Notes: a model not told the origin generated them from the sequence alone. A DNA stretch of 64,000 bases from Limnohabitans planktonicus II-D5 (GCF_001270065.2 NZ_LFYT02000010.1:1-64000); one strand, 5' to 3'. Shown: positions 37,105 through 46,362, counted from the stretch's first letter. Numbers and translations are program-made.

Positions 37105-38903
37105 TGGAAGCGACTTTCTTGGCACAGAACTTTGTGCCCATCATGTTTGCCGGTTTGTTTGTGCTGCTGCTCACCGGTTTTCCGGTGGCTTTCGCACTGG
37201 CCGCTTGCGGCTTGGGCTTTGGCTTCATTGGCATGGAGGCCGGGTTGTTCCCGCCCTCCTTGTTCCAAGCCTTGCCGCTGCGCATTTTCGGCATCATGCA
37301 AAACGACACCTTGCTGGCCATTCCGTTTTTCACCTTCATGGGCATCATCTTGCAAAAATCCGGCATGGCCGAGGATTTGCTGGAGACGGTGGGCCAGGTG
37401 TTCGGTCCCGTGCGCGGTGGTGTGGCCATTGCGGTGATTTTGGTGGGCGCCTTGCTGGCGGCCACCACCGGCGTCGTGGCTGCTGCCGTGATTTCCATGG
37501 GCTTGATCTCTTTGCCCATCATGCTGCGCTACGGTTACAGCCGTGTGATCGCTACCGGGGCCATCACGGCTTCGGGCACCTTGGCGCAAGCCATCCCCCC
37601 TTCGTTGGTGTTGATCGTGTTGGCCGACCAATTGGGCCGTTCGGTGGGTGACATGTATGCCGGCGCTTTGGTGCCCGGCTTGTTGTTGGTGGGTTTGTAC
37701 GTCCTGTTCATTGTCGTGGTGGCGATTTTCAAGCCGGCCATGGTGCCCGCGCTGCCGGTAGAAGCCCGCATTTACCGCGAAGCCAATGGCAAATCAGGCC
37801 ATGTGTCCTTGTTCTTGCTCTTGATCTTGTGCACGGTGGTGGGCTACGTCTGGGCGACTGTCCACGATGGGATCATGACCGCCTGGCTCGAACGTACTTT
37901 GCCCTCTCCCGATGACGAAATCGTGATCATGTCCATGACAGTGGCTTCGCTGGTGGCTTTGGCCTTGGCCATCGTGAACCGTCTCACCGGCATGGGCTTG
38001 TTGTCGCGCTTGGCCGAGCAAGTGACCTTTGTGCTGATGCCGCCCCTGATCCTGATCTTTTTGGTTTTGGGTACGATTTTCCTGGGTGTCGCGACACCCA
38101 CTGAGGGCGGCGCGATGGGTGCTTTGGGTGCCTTGATCCTGGCTGTGAGCCGCAAGCGCCTGGACAAGAAATTGATGAACCAAGCGCTGGAAAACACGGC
38201 CAAGCTGGCGTCTTTTGTGTTGTTCATCCTGATCGGCTCCACGGTCTTCAGCTTCACCTTCAACGCGGCCGACGGTCACATCTGGGTGGAGCACTTGTTC
38301 GTTGACATGCCGGGCGGCGCGATCGGTTTCCTGATTGTGGTGAACCTCCTGATTTTCATCTTGGGTTGTTTCATCGATTTCTTCGAAATCGCCTTCATCG
38401 TGATCCCGATCCTGGCCCCCGTGGCAGAGAAGATCTTGCCGGGCTTGGTGCCGGGCATGACCGCCGACCAAGCCATGATCTGGTTTGGTGTGATCGTGGC
38501 GATGAACCTGCAGACCTCGTTCTTGACGCCGCCGTTTGGCTTTGCCCTGTTCTATTTGCGCAGTGTGGCGCCCAAAAACGATTACAAGGACCGGATCACG
38601 GGTGAAAACATCCCTGCAGTCAAAACGTCTGAGATCTACAAAGGCTCTATCGCCTTCATTGTGTTGCAGTTGATCATGGTCGCCGCCATCATTGCCTTCC
38701 CCAACTTGGTGACAGGTGGCCTGAAGGAAGGCGTCAAGATCGATGCCGACGCCGCATTCGAGCAAATGCTCGACCGCGCCGAGGAAGACACTGGCAAGGA
38801 CGACGCAGTGAACATGGATGACATGAAGCCTGCTGCAGATGCCGCGGCCGAAGAGGACCCCGCCAAGGCCTTGGAAGCCGAGATGAAGTCTGGCAAGAAG
38901 TAA
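37104..38903 (+). CDS. dctM: TRAP transporter large permease (DctM)
   Basis: 599 residues from ATG 37104, longer than the usual 430 because of an insert between the two halves (about residues 220-300, PVEARIYREANGKSGH and LPSPDDEIVIMSM) and a charged C-terminal tail rich in Asp, Glu, Ala and Lys. This extended form is common in TakM-like permeases. Signatures: LTGFPVAFALAACGLGFGFIGM, NDTLLAIPFFTFMGIILQKSGMAEDLLETVGQ, ATTGVVAAAVISMGLISLPIMLRYGYS and the C-terminal NLQTSFLTPPFGFALFYLRSVAP. Forms the sodium-coupled channel with DctQ. Confidence 0.94.
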   Translation: MEATFLAQNFVPIMFAGLFVLLLTGFPVAFALAACGLGFGFIGMEAGLFPPSLFQALPLRIFGIMQNDTLLAIPFFTFMGIILQKSGMAEDLLETVGQVFGPVRGGVAIAVILVGALLAATTGVVAAAVISMGLISLPIMLRYGYSRVIATGAITASGTLAQAIPPSLVLIVLADQLGRSVGDMYAGALVPGLLLVGLYVLFIVVVAIFKPAMVPALPVEARIYREANGKSGHVSLFLLLILCTVVGYVWATVHDGIMTAWLERTLPSPDDEIVIMSMTVASLVALALAIVNRLTGMGLLSRLAEQVTFVLMPPLILIFLVLGTIFLGVATPTEGGAMGALGALILAVSRKRLDKKLMNQALENTAKLASFVLFILIGSTVFSFTFNAADGHIWVEHLFVDMPGGAIGFLIVVNLLIFILGCFIDFFEIAFIVIPILAPVAEKILPGLVPGMTADQAMIWFGVIVAMNLQTSFLTPPFGFALFYLRSVAPKNDYKDRITGENIPAVKTSEIYKGSIAFIVLQLIMVAAIIAFPNLVTGGLKEGVKIDADAAFEQMLDRAEEDTGKDDAVNMDDMKPAADAAAEEDPAKALEAEMKSGKK

Positions 38904-38913
38904 TTTCCTGTCG

Positions 38914-38953
38914 CCCCATGAAGAGCCCGGTACGCCGGGCTTTTTTCATGGGG
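38914..38953 (+). terminator. Intrinsic terminator after dctM
   Basis: Central stem AGCCCGG/CCGGGCT with a TACG loop followed by six T residues. The symmetry extends outward through CATGAA/TTCATG to CCCC/GGGG. It separates the TRAP genes from tupBCA. Confidence 0.9.
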
Positions 38954-39033
38954 ATCGACCTATGCAAACGCTTTCATAGTGGACACCCCTCATGCCTGAC
39001 TTGGGGCTTGTGCCGTAGCATCCACAGCGCTGT

Positions 39034-39777
39034 ATGAACACCTTCACCGACAGCGTCCTGACGGCGCTGAACCTCGTCACCTCTTTTGATCCTGCCCTGT
39101 GGGTGGTCGTCACCCGGTCCTTGGCCGTCAGTGCCACGGCCTGCCTGCTGGCCTATGGCGTGGGGGTGGCGCTGGGGGCTTGGTTTGCGGTGTCGCGTTT
39201 TCAGGGGCGGGGCGCGGTGTTGGTGGGCTTGAATACCTTGCTGGCGCTGCCTTCGGTGGTGGTGGGCCTGGTGGTGTATTTGCTGCTGTCGCGCAGTGGG
39301 CCTTTGGGCTTTCTCGGCTGGATGTTCAGCTTCAAGGCCATGGTGCTGGCCCAGTTCATTTTGGTGGTGCCGGTGGTCACGGCGCTCACGCGCCAGGTGG
39401 TTGAAGACGTGGAGCGCCAGCACGGCGAACAATGGGCCTCATTGGGCGCAGGGCCTTGGGTGCGCAGCTTGCTGCTGGCCTGGGACGAACGCCTGGCCTT
39501 GCTGACCATTGGCGTGACCGCCTTTGGTCGCGCCATCTCGGAGGTGGGTGCGGTGATGATCGTGGGCGGCAACATCGATGGCTTCACCCGGGTCATGACC
39601 ACGGCCATTGCGCTGGAGACCAGCAAGGGTGATTTGCCGCTGGCGCTGGGGCTTGGCATGGTCTTGCTGGCCGTGGTGCTGCTGCTCAATGCGCTGGTGG
39701 CGGGGCTGCGCCTGTGGGGTGAGCGGCGCAACGCGCGGCCCGCGCCTTTGGACAGAACACTAGGGGTGCAGCCATGA
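39034..39777 (+). CDS. tupB: Tungstate ABC transporter permease
   Basis: 247 residues with about six membrane segments. The binding-protein-dependent transport motif is visible as EQWASLGAGPWVRSLLLAWDERLALLTIGVTAFGRAISEVGAVMIVGGNIDG. The last part (FGRAISEVGAVMIVGGNI) is characteristic of TupB/WtpB-type tungstate and molybdate permeases. It overlaps tupC by 4 bp. The nearby binding protein has the TupA signature, which supports tungstate over molybdate. Confidence 0.93.
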   Translation: MNTFTDSVLTALNLVTSFDPALWVVVTRSLAVSATACLLAYGVGVALGAWFAVSRFQGRGAVLVGLNTLLALPSVVVGLVVYLLLSRSGPLGFLGWMFSFKAMVLAQFILVVPVVTALTRQVVEDVERQHGEQWASLGAGPWVRSLLLAWDERLALLTIGVTAFGRAISEVGAVMIVGGNIDGFTRVMTTAIALETSKGDLPLALGLGMVLLAVVLLLNALVAGLRLWGERRNARPAPLDRTLGVQP

Positions 39778-40496
39778 GCGCCGCGCAGATCGGCCTGGAC
39801 GCGGTGAGTGTGCGGCTGGGTGCGCAAGCGGCCTTGATGGGTGTGAGCTTGCGCATCGCGGCGGGCGAGCGCGTGGCGCTGGTGGGGGCCAATGGCTCGG
39901 GTAAAAGCACTTTGCTGCGCACCTTGCATGGGCTGGTGCCGCCCACGCAAGGGCAGGTGCAACAAGCGCCGGGTGTGCGCCAGGCCATGCTGTTCCAAAG
40001 GCCGCATTTGTTGCGCCTGTCGGCATTGAACAATGTGGCGCTGGGCTTGTGGCTGGACCGCGCACGGGGCCTGTCTTGGGCCGCTGCCAAGGTGCTGGCA
40101 CTGCAGGCCTTGGAGCGCGTTGGATTGTTGTCTGTGGCACAGCAAAACGGCCGCCAGTTGTCGGGCGGGCAGCAGCAGCGCCTGGCCTTGGCCCGCGCCT
40201 GGGCGCGGCAGCCCGATGTGCTGCTGCTGGACGAACCCACGGCCAGCCTGGACCCGCATGCCAAACGCGAGGTTGAAGCCTTGATGGCCGACTTTGCCAG
40301 CAGCGAGGAACGTGCGTTGACCCTGGTGTGGGCCAGTCACAACCTGGGCCAAGTCAAACGCTTGGCCACCCGCGTGGTGTATCTGGAGGGAGGTCGCTTG
40401 ATGGCCGACTTGCCCGTGGCCGATTTTTTCAACCCCGCCGTGCTGCCCGCATGCAGCCCGGCAGCGCATGCTTTTGTTCAAGGAGAACTTTCATGA
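39774..40496 (+). CDS. tupC: Tungstate ABC transporter ATP-binding protein
   Basis: 240 residues. Walker A VGANGSGKSTLLR, Q-loop FQRPHLL, signature LSGGQQQRLALARAWA, Walker B VLLLDEPTASLDP and the H-loop in LVWASHNLGQVKRL. No C-terminal oxyanion-binding (MOP) domain like that of ModC, which fits TupC. It overlaps tupB and tupA by 4 bp each, so the three are translationally coupled in the order B-C-A. Confidence 0.93.
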   Translation: MSAAQIGLDAVSVRLGAQAALMGVSLRIAAGERVALVGANGSGKSTLLRTLHGLVPPTQGQVQQAPGVRQAMLFQRPHLLRLSALNNVALGLWLDRARGLSWAAAKVLALQALERVGLLSVAQQNGRQLSGGQQQRLALARAWARQPDVLLLDEPTASLDPHAKREVEALMADFASSEERALTLVWASHNLGQVKRLATRVVYLEGGRLMADLPVADFFNPAVLPACSPAAHAFVQGELS

Positions 40497-41308
40497 CCTT
40501 CAAAACTTCCCTGACCCGTCGTGCCCTGGTGTGCGCCGTTTTGGCCAGCGCCTCGGTCTGGGCACAAGCCCAGTCCATCGTCATGTCGTCCACCACGTCC
40601 ACCGAGCAATCGGGCTTGTTTGCGCACCTCTTGCCCGCCTTCAAAAAGGCCAGCGGGCTGGATGTGAAGGTGGTGGCGCTGGGCACAGGCCAGGCGCTGG
40701 ACATGGCGCGGCGGGGTGATGCCGATGTGGTGTTTGTGCACGACCAGGCAGCTGAAGAAAAGTTTGTGGCCGATGGTTTTGGCATCAAGCGCTTGCCCGT
40801 GATGTACAACGACTTTGTGCTGATCGGCCCCAAGGCCGACCCGGCCGCCACCAAAGGCAAAGACATTGTGGCGGCCTTGGCCAAGTTGTCTGCAGGCAAC
40901 GCAGCCTTTGTGTCGCGGGGTGACAAGAGCGGCACGCACGCGGCCGAATTGCGTTTTTGGAAAACGGCCAACCTGACGGACAAGAAAGGCAGCGGCTACA
41001 AGGAATGCGGCTGCGGCATGGGCCCGGCATTGAACATTGCGGCCTCTACAGGCGCCTATGTCCTGGCCGACCGTGCCACCTGGCTCAACTTCAAAAACCG
41101 CGCCGATCTGGCGATTTTGGTGGAGGGCGACAACCGCTTGTTCAACCAGTATGGCGTGATGGTGGTCAACCCCGCCAAGCATGCGCACGTCAAGCAGGCC
41201 GATGCTCAGAAGTTTGTGGACTGGATCACCTCGGCCGCTGGTCAGGGGGTGATTGCCGATTACAAGATCGGCGGCGAGCAGCTGTTTTTCCCGAACGCGG
41301 GCAAGTGA
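40493..41308 (+). CDS. tupA: Tungstate-binding periplasmic protein
   Basis: 271 residues from ATG 40493-40495. The signal peptide ends near VWAQAQS. The oxyanion-binding signature of TupA is MSSTTSTEQSGLFAHLLPAF, followed by GTGQALDMARRGDADVVFVHD, FVSRGDKSGTHAAELRFWK and YVLADRATWLNFKN. TupA proteins bind tungstate far more tightly than molybdate (family knowledge). Unusually, the binding protein is the last gene of the set. It is convergent with the GAF/Fis regulator gene; their stops abut. Confidence 0.94.
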   Translation: MTFKTSLTRRALVCAVLASASVWAQAQSIVMSSTTSTEQSGLFAHLLPAFKKASGLDVKVVALGTGQALDMARRGDADVVFVHDQAAEEKFVADGFGIKRLPVMYNDFVLIGPKADPAATKGKDIVAALAKLSAGNAAFVSRGDKSGTHAAELRFWKTANLTDKKGSGYKECGCGMGPALNIAASTGAYVLADRATWLNFKNRADLAILVEGDNRLFNQYGVMVVNPAKHAHVKQADAQKFVDWITSAAGQGVIADYKIGGEQLFFPNAGK

Positions 41309-42448
41309 TCAGGCTTTGGGCAAGCCAAGTTTGCGGTATACCGTGGCGCGGCTGATGCCCAGGCTGCGGGCAGCTTCGGCCACGTTGCCACGGGCTTGCT
41401 GGACGGCTTCACGGATCATGTCGGTCTGCACGTCCTTGAGGGGTTTGGCCATCGCCTGAGCACGTTCTGAGGTCTTCGCGCTGTGCGAAGCCGCAGGGCG
41501 GGTGCCTGGGCGCAGGGCTTGGGTTTGCAAACGCAGGCCCGACCACAGCGGCAACTCTTGTGCACTGGCTTGGCGGCTGGCGGCGTCGAACAGGTTTTCC
41601 CAGGGCGAGGCGAACACTTCGCTGGCGTGCAGCGTTTGGCCGTCGGTGTCTGGCGACAAGGACAGCATTTGCCGCGCCGTGGGGTTGGCCCCCACGATCT
41701 GGCCGTTGTGGTCGAGCGTGATCAGGCCGTCGCTGTCGTCGCCGGGCTGGTTGCCGGGCCAGTTCAGGCGCAGCACCAGGGCGTGATCGGTGGACAGCAG
41801 CCAGCTGTTTTCGATGCTGCGGGCCGAGCGCCGCACCAGGTGTTTGAGAGCAGGGCGTTCTGTGGTTTCAATGCCCGTCAGGTCCAGCATGCCTGCGCAC
41901 AAGCCGTCAGGGCCAAAAACCGGTGCCCCGGCGCAGCTGTACACGCTGTTGTCCTGAAAAAAATGCTCGCCCCGGTGCAGCCAGACCGGTTGCAGTTCGG
42001 TCAGGGCTGCACTGATGGACGTGGTGCCCACCGAGCGTTCTGACAGGTCCACGCCCACACGGGCAATGGCGTCGGCTCGGCGGTCTTGGCGGTCCACCGG
42101 GCCGTGCACATCGACCACGATGCCCTGTGCATTGGTCAAGATGGCGAAATAGCGGATGTCGGCAATGGCACGGGCCAGCTCCACCAGCACTGACTGCGCC
42201 GCCTGCACCAGTGGGCGGCTGTTTTCTTGCACGCGGCGCATTTGCTGAGCCGAGATGGTGTCAAACCCTACGCTTTGCTGCGGCTGCAGGCCCATGGCCA
42301 GGCAGCGTTTCCAGGACTGGGTCAGCCAAGGCGAAACGCCTGCCTGCGATTCCCCGGGTCGCAAGTGGCCAGAGCGCCCCTGAAACACCAGTTCACGGGC
42401 TTGTTCTATCCGCTGCAGGCGGTCGCTGTTGTGGGCAGTCAGGGGCAT
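41309..42448 (-). CDS. GAF-domain, Fis-type HTH regulator lacking the AAA+ domain (AcoR-like)
   Basis: 379 residues. The N-terminus (SWKRCLAMGL near residue 45) and GAF domain (VDLSERSVGTTSISAALTELQPVWLHRGEHFF and YSCAGAPVFGPDGLCAGMLDLTGIE) match AcoR-like activators. A PAS-like segment follows (GLITLDHNGQIVGANPTARQML), then the Fis HTH at the C-terminus (IREAVQQARGNVAEAARSLGISRATVYRKLGL). The sigma-54-interacting AAA+ domain with GESGTGKE/GAFTGA motifs is absent, so it probably acts without sigma-54. It is divergent from the aldehyde oxidoreductase operon across 154 bp and is its likely regulator. Confidence 0.9.
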   Translation of the reverse strand: MPLTAHNSDRLQRIEQARELVFQGRSGHLRPGESQAGVSPWLTQSWKRCLAMGLQPQQSVGFDTISAQQMRRVQENSRPLVQAAQSVLVELARAIADIRYFAILTNAQGIVVDVHGPVDRQDRRADAIARVGVDLSERSVGTTSISAALTELQPVWLHRGEHFFQDNSVYSCAGAPVFGPDGLCAGMLDLTGIETTERPALKHLVRRSARSIENSWLLSTDHALVLRLNWPGNQPGDDSDGLITLDHNGQIVGANPTARQMLSLSPDTDGQTLHASEVFASPWENLFDAASRQASAQELPLWSGLRLQTQALRPGTRPAASHSAKTSERAQAMAKPLKDVQTDMIREAVQQARGNVAEAARSLGISRATVYRKLGLPKA

Positions 42449-42602
42449 GTCAGATGTGTATCAAGCTGAGAATTTATGAGTGCAACCTTGTCAAACCTAG
42501 GGTTAGTCCGTATCGGTTTATGGGTGTATGCGCCAACAATCGCTATGCATTCTGATTCATAAGCGCGAGCTTGAACAGCCCGCCACTTCACAGGAGATCC
42601 AC

Positions 42603-43079
42603 ATGCAGAAAGTCCTGCACATCAACCCGGACAAATGTACCGGCTGCTTGCAGTGCGAAATGGCCTGTTCTTTCGAGAACTATGGCACATACGCCACCTC
42701 CAAATCGCGCATCAAGGTGTTTGATTTCCATCACACCGGCAAAAAAGTGCCCTACACCTGCACCCAGTGCGATGAAGCCTGGTGCTTGCACGCATGCCCT
42801 GTGGAAGCCATCACCGTGGACAAAGCCACGGGTGCCAAAGTGGTCAATGAATCCACCTGCGTGGGCTGCAAGGTCTGCACGATCGCCTGCCCGTTTGGCA
42901 CGATCAACTACGTGCAAGAAACTGGCAAGGTGCAAAAGTGCGACCTCTGCGGTGGCGATCCAGCCTGTGCCGACGCCTGCCCGACCGGTGCCATCACCTT
43001 CGTCGATGCCAACTGGACCGGCATCGACAAAATGAAACAGTGGGCCGACAAGCTGGGCAATCAGCCCTCTGCGGCTTAA
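42603..43079 (+). CDS. aorA: Ferredoxin-like Fe-S subunit of tungsten aldehyde oxidoreductase
   Basis: 158 residues (about 17 kDa) from ATG 42603-42605, with a GGAGA ribosome-binding sequence. Sixteen cysteines in four groups (CTGCLQCEMAC, CTQCDEAWCLHACP, CVGCKVCTIACP, CDLCGGDPACADACP) can ligate four [4Fe-4S] clusters. It carries electrons between the W-pterin subunit and the FAD subunit. Size and order match AorA of the AorABC enzyme of Aromatoleum aromaticum (established knowledge). First gene of aorABC plus two small genes; aorB starts 26 bp later. Confidence 0.92.
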   Translation: MQKVLHINPDKCTGCLQCEMACSFENYGTYATSKSRIKVFDFHHTGKKVPYTCTQCDEAWCLHACPVEAITVDKATGAKVVNESTCVGCKVCTIACPFGTINYVQETGKVQKCDLCGGDPACADACPTGAITFVDANWTGIDKMKQWADKLGNQPSAA

Positions 43080-43105
43080 ACCCACCACCCTTAAGGAGCA
43101 TCAAC

Positions 43106-44953
43106 ATGTCTTGGGCTGGAAAAATTCTCCGCGTCAACCTGACTGCGGGCACCGTCAAATCTGAACCGCTGAACATGGAATGGGCCAAGGCCTATCTGGG
43201 ATCACGCGGTCTGGGCAGCAAATACCTGATCAGCGAAGTCGACCCCAAAGTTGACCCGCTGTCGGCCGACAACAAAATCATCTGGGCTACCGGCCCGCTG
43301 ACTGGCACCATGGCCTCTACCGGCGGCCGCTACACCGTCATCACCAAAGGCCCTCTGACTGGTGCCATCGCTTGCTCGAACTCGGGCGGCTACTGGGGTG
43401 CCGAGCTGAAAATGGCCGGTTGGGACATGATCATTTTTGAAGGCGCATCGGCCAAGCCGGTGTACCTCTACATCAACGACAACGAAGCTGAACTGCGTGA
43501 TGCCGGTCACCTGTGGGGCCAAAGCGTCTGGAAGACCGAAGAAATCCTCAAGTCCAGCCTGCAAGACCCGCTGCTGCGCGTGTCCAGCATTGGCAAGGCC
43601 GGTGAAAACGGCGTGCTGTATGCCGCTGTGGTGAACGACCTGCACCGTGCGGCTGGCCGCTCGGGTGTGGGCACCGTCATGGGCAGCAAAAACCTCAAGG
43701 CCATCGCCGTGCGCGGCACGATTGGTGTGGGCAACGTGCAAAACCCCAAGGCCTTCATGGCCGCGACCAAGGCTGCCAAAAAGGTGCTGGCTGATAACGG
43801 CGTCACCGGTCAGGGCCTGCCAGCTTATGGCACCCAGGTGCTGATGAACGTGATCAACGAAGTCGGTGCCTTGCCCACACGCAACCACCGCGACGTGCAG
43901 TTCGAAAGCGCCAAGGACATCTCGGCCGAAGCCATGGTCACGCCCCGCGAGACCGACGGCAAAAAGCATCTGGTGACCAACCAAGCTTGCTTTGGTTGCA
44001 CCATCGCCTGCGGCCGCATCAGCAAGATGGACGAAGGCCACTTCTCGGTCAAGAACAAGCCTGAGTACTGGGGCGCCAACGGCGGCCTGGAATACGAAGC
44101 CGCTTGGGCCCTCGGTGCAGCCAACGGTGTGAAGGACCTCGAAGCCCTGCAATACGCCAACATGATCTGCAACGAAGAAGGCTTCGACCCCATCAGCTTC
44201 GGTGCCACCATCGGTGCCGTGATGGAGCTGTACGAAATGGGTGTGCTGACCAAAGAGCAAATCGGTGTGGAGGCTCCGTTTGGCTCGGCTGAAGCCCTGT
44301 GCGAGTTTGTCGACATGACGGCCAAGGGCATCGGTTTTGGCAAGGAAATTGGCATGGGCTCCAAGCGCCTGACCGCCAAGTACGGCCACCCCGATTTGTC
44401 CATGAGCGTCAAGGGCCAAGAGTTCCCGGCCTATGACGGCCGAGTGATCCAGGGCATTGGCTTGGCTTACGCCACGTCCAACCGTGGTGCCTGCCACCTG
44501 CGCGGCTACACCATCGCGTCTGAAGTTCTGGGCATCCCGGTCAAGACCGAGCCGACCGAGAGCGAAGGCAAGCCCGAATTGGTCAAGGCCTTCCAGGACG
44601 CCACAGCTGCGTTTGACTCGGCAGGTATTTGCGTTTTCACCAGCTTTGCCTGGACCTTGGCCGACGTGGCCCCTCAGGTGCAAGCCGCTTGCGGCGAAGA
44701 GTTCACCATGGAGCACCTGGCCCACATCGGTGAGCGCATCTGGAACATGGAGCGCGAGTTCAACAACGCCGCCGGCTTCACCAAGGCCGACGACAACCTG
44801 CCCAAGCGCCTGATGACCGAAGCCGCCAAAACCGGCCCGGGCAAAGGCATGGTCAGCAAGTTGGACGAGATGCTGCCCAAGTACTACGACGCGCGCGGCT
44901 GGGACGGCGAAGGCCGCCCCACAACGGCCACCCGGGAACGTCTGGGCCTGTGA
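43106..44953 (+). CDS. aorB: Tungsten-containing aldehyde:ferredoxin oxidoreductase, catalytic subunit
   Basis: 615 residues (about 66 kDa) from ATG 43106-43108 after AAGGAG. Oxidises aldehydes to acids, or with low-potential electrons the reverse, at a W-bis-pterin site. It opens with the AOR N-terminal domain (SWAGKILRVNLTAGTV, YLGSRGLGSKYL, TGPLTGTMASTGGRYTVITKGPLTG). The proximal [4Fe-4S] ligands are Cys295, Cys298 and Cys302 (CFGCTIAC) and Cys509 (DSAGICVF), the spacing of archaeal AOR. The preceding tupBCA genes supply tungstate. Followed by an unusual 112-bp structured gap before aorC. Confidence 0.96.
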   Translation: MSWAGKILRVNLTAGTVKSEPLNMEWAKAYLGSRGLGSKYLISEVDPKVDPLSADNKIIWATGPLTGTMASTGGRYTVITKGPLTGAIACSNSGGYWGAELKMAGWDMIIFEGASAKPVYLYINDNEAELRDAGHLWGQSVWKTEEILKSSLQDPLLRVSSIGKAGENGVLYAAVVNDLHRAAGRSGVGTVMGSKNLKAIAVRGTIGVGNVQNPKAFMAATKAAKKVLADNGVTGQGLPAYGTQVLMNVINEVGALPTRNHRDVQFESAKDISAEAMVTPRETDGKKHLVTNQACFGCTIACGRISKMDEGHFSVKNKPEYWGANGGLEYEAAWALGAANGVKDLEALQYANMICNEEGFDPISFGATIGAVMELYEMGVLTKEQIGVEAPFGSAEALCEFVDMTAKGIGFGKEIGMGSKRLTAKYGHPDLSMSVKGQEFPAYDGRVIQGIGLAYATSNRGACHLRGYTIASEVLGIPVKTEPTESEGKPELVKAFQDATAAFDSAGICVFTSFAWTLADVAPQVQAACGEEFTMEHLAHIGERIWNMEREFNNAAGFTKADDNLPKRLMTEAAKTGPGKGMVSKLDEMLPKYYDARGWDGEGRPTTATRERLGL

Positions 44954-44960
44954 CCTTGCC

Positions 44961-45045
44961 CCTGTAGGAGCGAGCCCTGCTCGCGAAGCCTTCGCTGCAG
45001 GCGCGCGCTTCTACAGGAACCACAGCGGCCCCGAGGGGCCGCTGT
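44961..45045 (+). repeat. REP-like inverted repeat plus perfect hairpin inside the aor operon
   Basis: Outer arms CCTGTAG (44961-44967) and CTACAGG (45011-45017) enclose a REP-type GAGCGAGCCCTGCTCGCGA core. Next to it is a perfect hairpin with 11-bp arms ACAGCGGCCCC (45022-45032) and GGGGCCGCTGT (45035-45045). The hairpin is followed by CTGTTTCT and then the GGAGAA ribosome-binding sequence of aorC. It could reduce read-through or protect the upstream aorAB message. Confidence 0.75.
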
Positions 45046-45065
45046 CTGTTTCTGGAGAAAACACC

Positions 45066-46346
45066 ATGACCCATCACATCATTCTGGGCGCTGGCCCAGC
45101 AGGCGTCATCGCCGCCGAAACCTTGCGCAAGCACTGCCCCCAAGACCGCATCACCATCGTCGGTGACGAAAAAGAAGCGCCTTACTCGCGCATGGCGATT
45201 CCTTATTTGCTGATCGGCAATGTCGAAGAAAAAGGCACTTGGCTGCGCAAGGGCGACACCCACTTTGCCGACTTGCGCATCGACATCCTGAACGCGCGCG
45301 CCACCCAGGTGGACACTGCGGCACGGCAAGTGGTGCTGGACAACGGCCAAAGCCTGGCGTTTGACAAGCTGCTGATCGCCACCGGCTCGCAGCCCGTGCG
45401 CCCCCCGATTGCGGGCATGGACTTGCCCGGTGTACACCCTTGCTGGACGCTGGCCGACGCCCGTGCCATTGCCGCACTGGCCAAGCCTGGCGCCAAGGTC
45501 TTGCAAATGGGCGCGGGCTTCATTGGCTGCATCATCATGGAGTCGCTCAAGCAGCGCGGTGTCGAACTGTCGGTGGTCGAGATGGGTGACCGCATGGTGC
45601 CGCGCATGATGGGCCCCATGGCCGGCGGCATGATTCGCGACTGGTGTGAAGCCCAAGGCGTGAAGGTGTATGTGGGCACGCGTGTCGAATCGATTGAGTC
45701 TGCAGGCCAAGGCCTGCAGGTCCGTCTGTCCAACGGCCAAACCGTCGAGGCCGATCTGGTCATCAGCGCCACCGGCGTGCGCCCGGCCATTGGCTTCCTC
45801 AAAGACAGCGGCATCACCTGCTTGCAGGGCATCCTGACCGATCAGTGCCTGCAAACCAATGTGCCCGGCATTTATGCGGCGGGTGACTGCGCCGAGGCTT
45901 TTGACAAAGTCAGTGGCCAGACCATCGTCAGTGCCATCCAGCCCAACGCCGCTGAACAAGCCCGTGTGGCCGCGCTCAACATGGCCGGTCAACACACCAC
46001 CCTCAAGGGCGTGACCCAGATCAACGTGCTCGACACTTTGGGCCTGATTTCCACCAGCTTTGGCAACTGGCAAGGTGTGGAAGGTGGCGAACAAGCCCAG
46101 CTGACCGACCAAGCCGCAGGCAAACACCTGAGCCTGCAGTTCCAGGGCGATGTCATGGTGGGCTGCAACTCGGTCGGCTGGACCGAGCATGTGGGCGTCA
46201 TGCGTGGACTGGTCGAAGGTCAAGTGCGTTTGGGCGACTGGAAAGACCGCCTGATGCAAGACCCCACACGCCTCATGGACGCCTATCTGGCCTGCGCGCA
46301 AGGCCAGGGTCAATGGAGTGGTGCGGCCGATACGCGTCGCAGATAG
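45066..46346 (+). CDS. aorC: FAD/NAD(P)-dependent oxidoreductase subunit of the aldehyde oxidoreductase
   Basis: 426 residues (about 45 kDa). The N-terminal FAD-binding fold is HIILGAGPAGVIAAETLRKH; the central NAD-binding fold is VLQMGAGFIGCIIMESLKQR; the second FAD contact is VPGIYAAGDCAEAFDKVSG. It resembles nitrite-reductase/rubredoxin-reductase-type flavoproteins. As AorC it would let the enzyme couple to NAD(H). No C-terminal redox-active disulfide is seen. Separated from aorB by a REP/hairpin region, which suggests it is made in lower amount. Confidence 0.92.
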   Translation: MTHHIILGAGPAGVIAAETLRKHCPQDRITIVGDEKEAPYSRMAIPYLLIGNVEEKGTWLRKGDTHFADLRIDILNARATQVDTAARQVVLDNGQSLAFDKLLIATGSQPVRPPIAGMDLPGVHPCWTLADARAIAALAKPGAKVLQMGAGFIGCIIMESLKQRGVELSVVEMGDRMVPRMMGPMAGGMIRDWCEAQGVKVYVGTRVESIESAGQGLQVRLSNGQTVEADLVISATGVRPAIGFLKDSGITCLQGILTDQCLQTNVPGIYAAGDCAEAFDKVSGQTIVSAIQPNAAEQARVAALNMAGQHTTLKGVTQINVLDTLGLISTSFGNWQGVEGGEQAQLTDQAAGKHLSLQFQGDVMVGCNSVGWTEHVGVMRGLVEGQVRLGDWKDRLMQDPTRLMDAYLACAQGQGQWSGAADTRRR

Positions 46347-46362
46347 AAGTGACAATGCGCGC

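Noticed and set aside
37104..38903. DctM as a fusion with another protein, because of its 599-residue length
   Set aside because: The insert and acidic tail are known in TakM-like TRAP permeases; no extra domain is visible.
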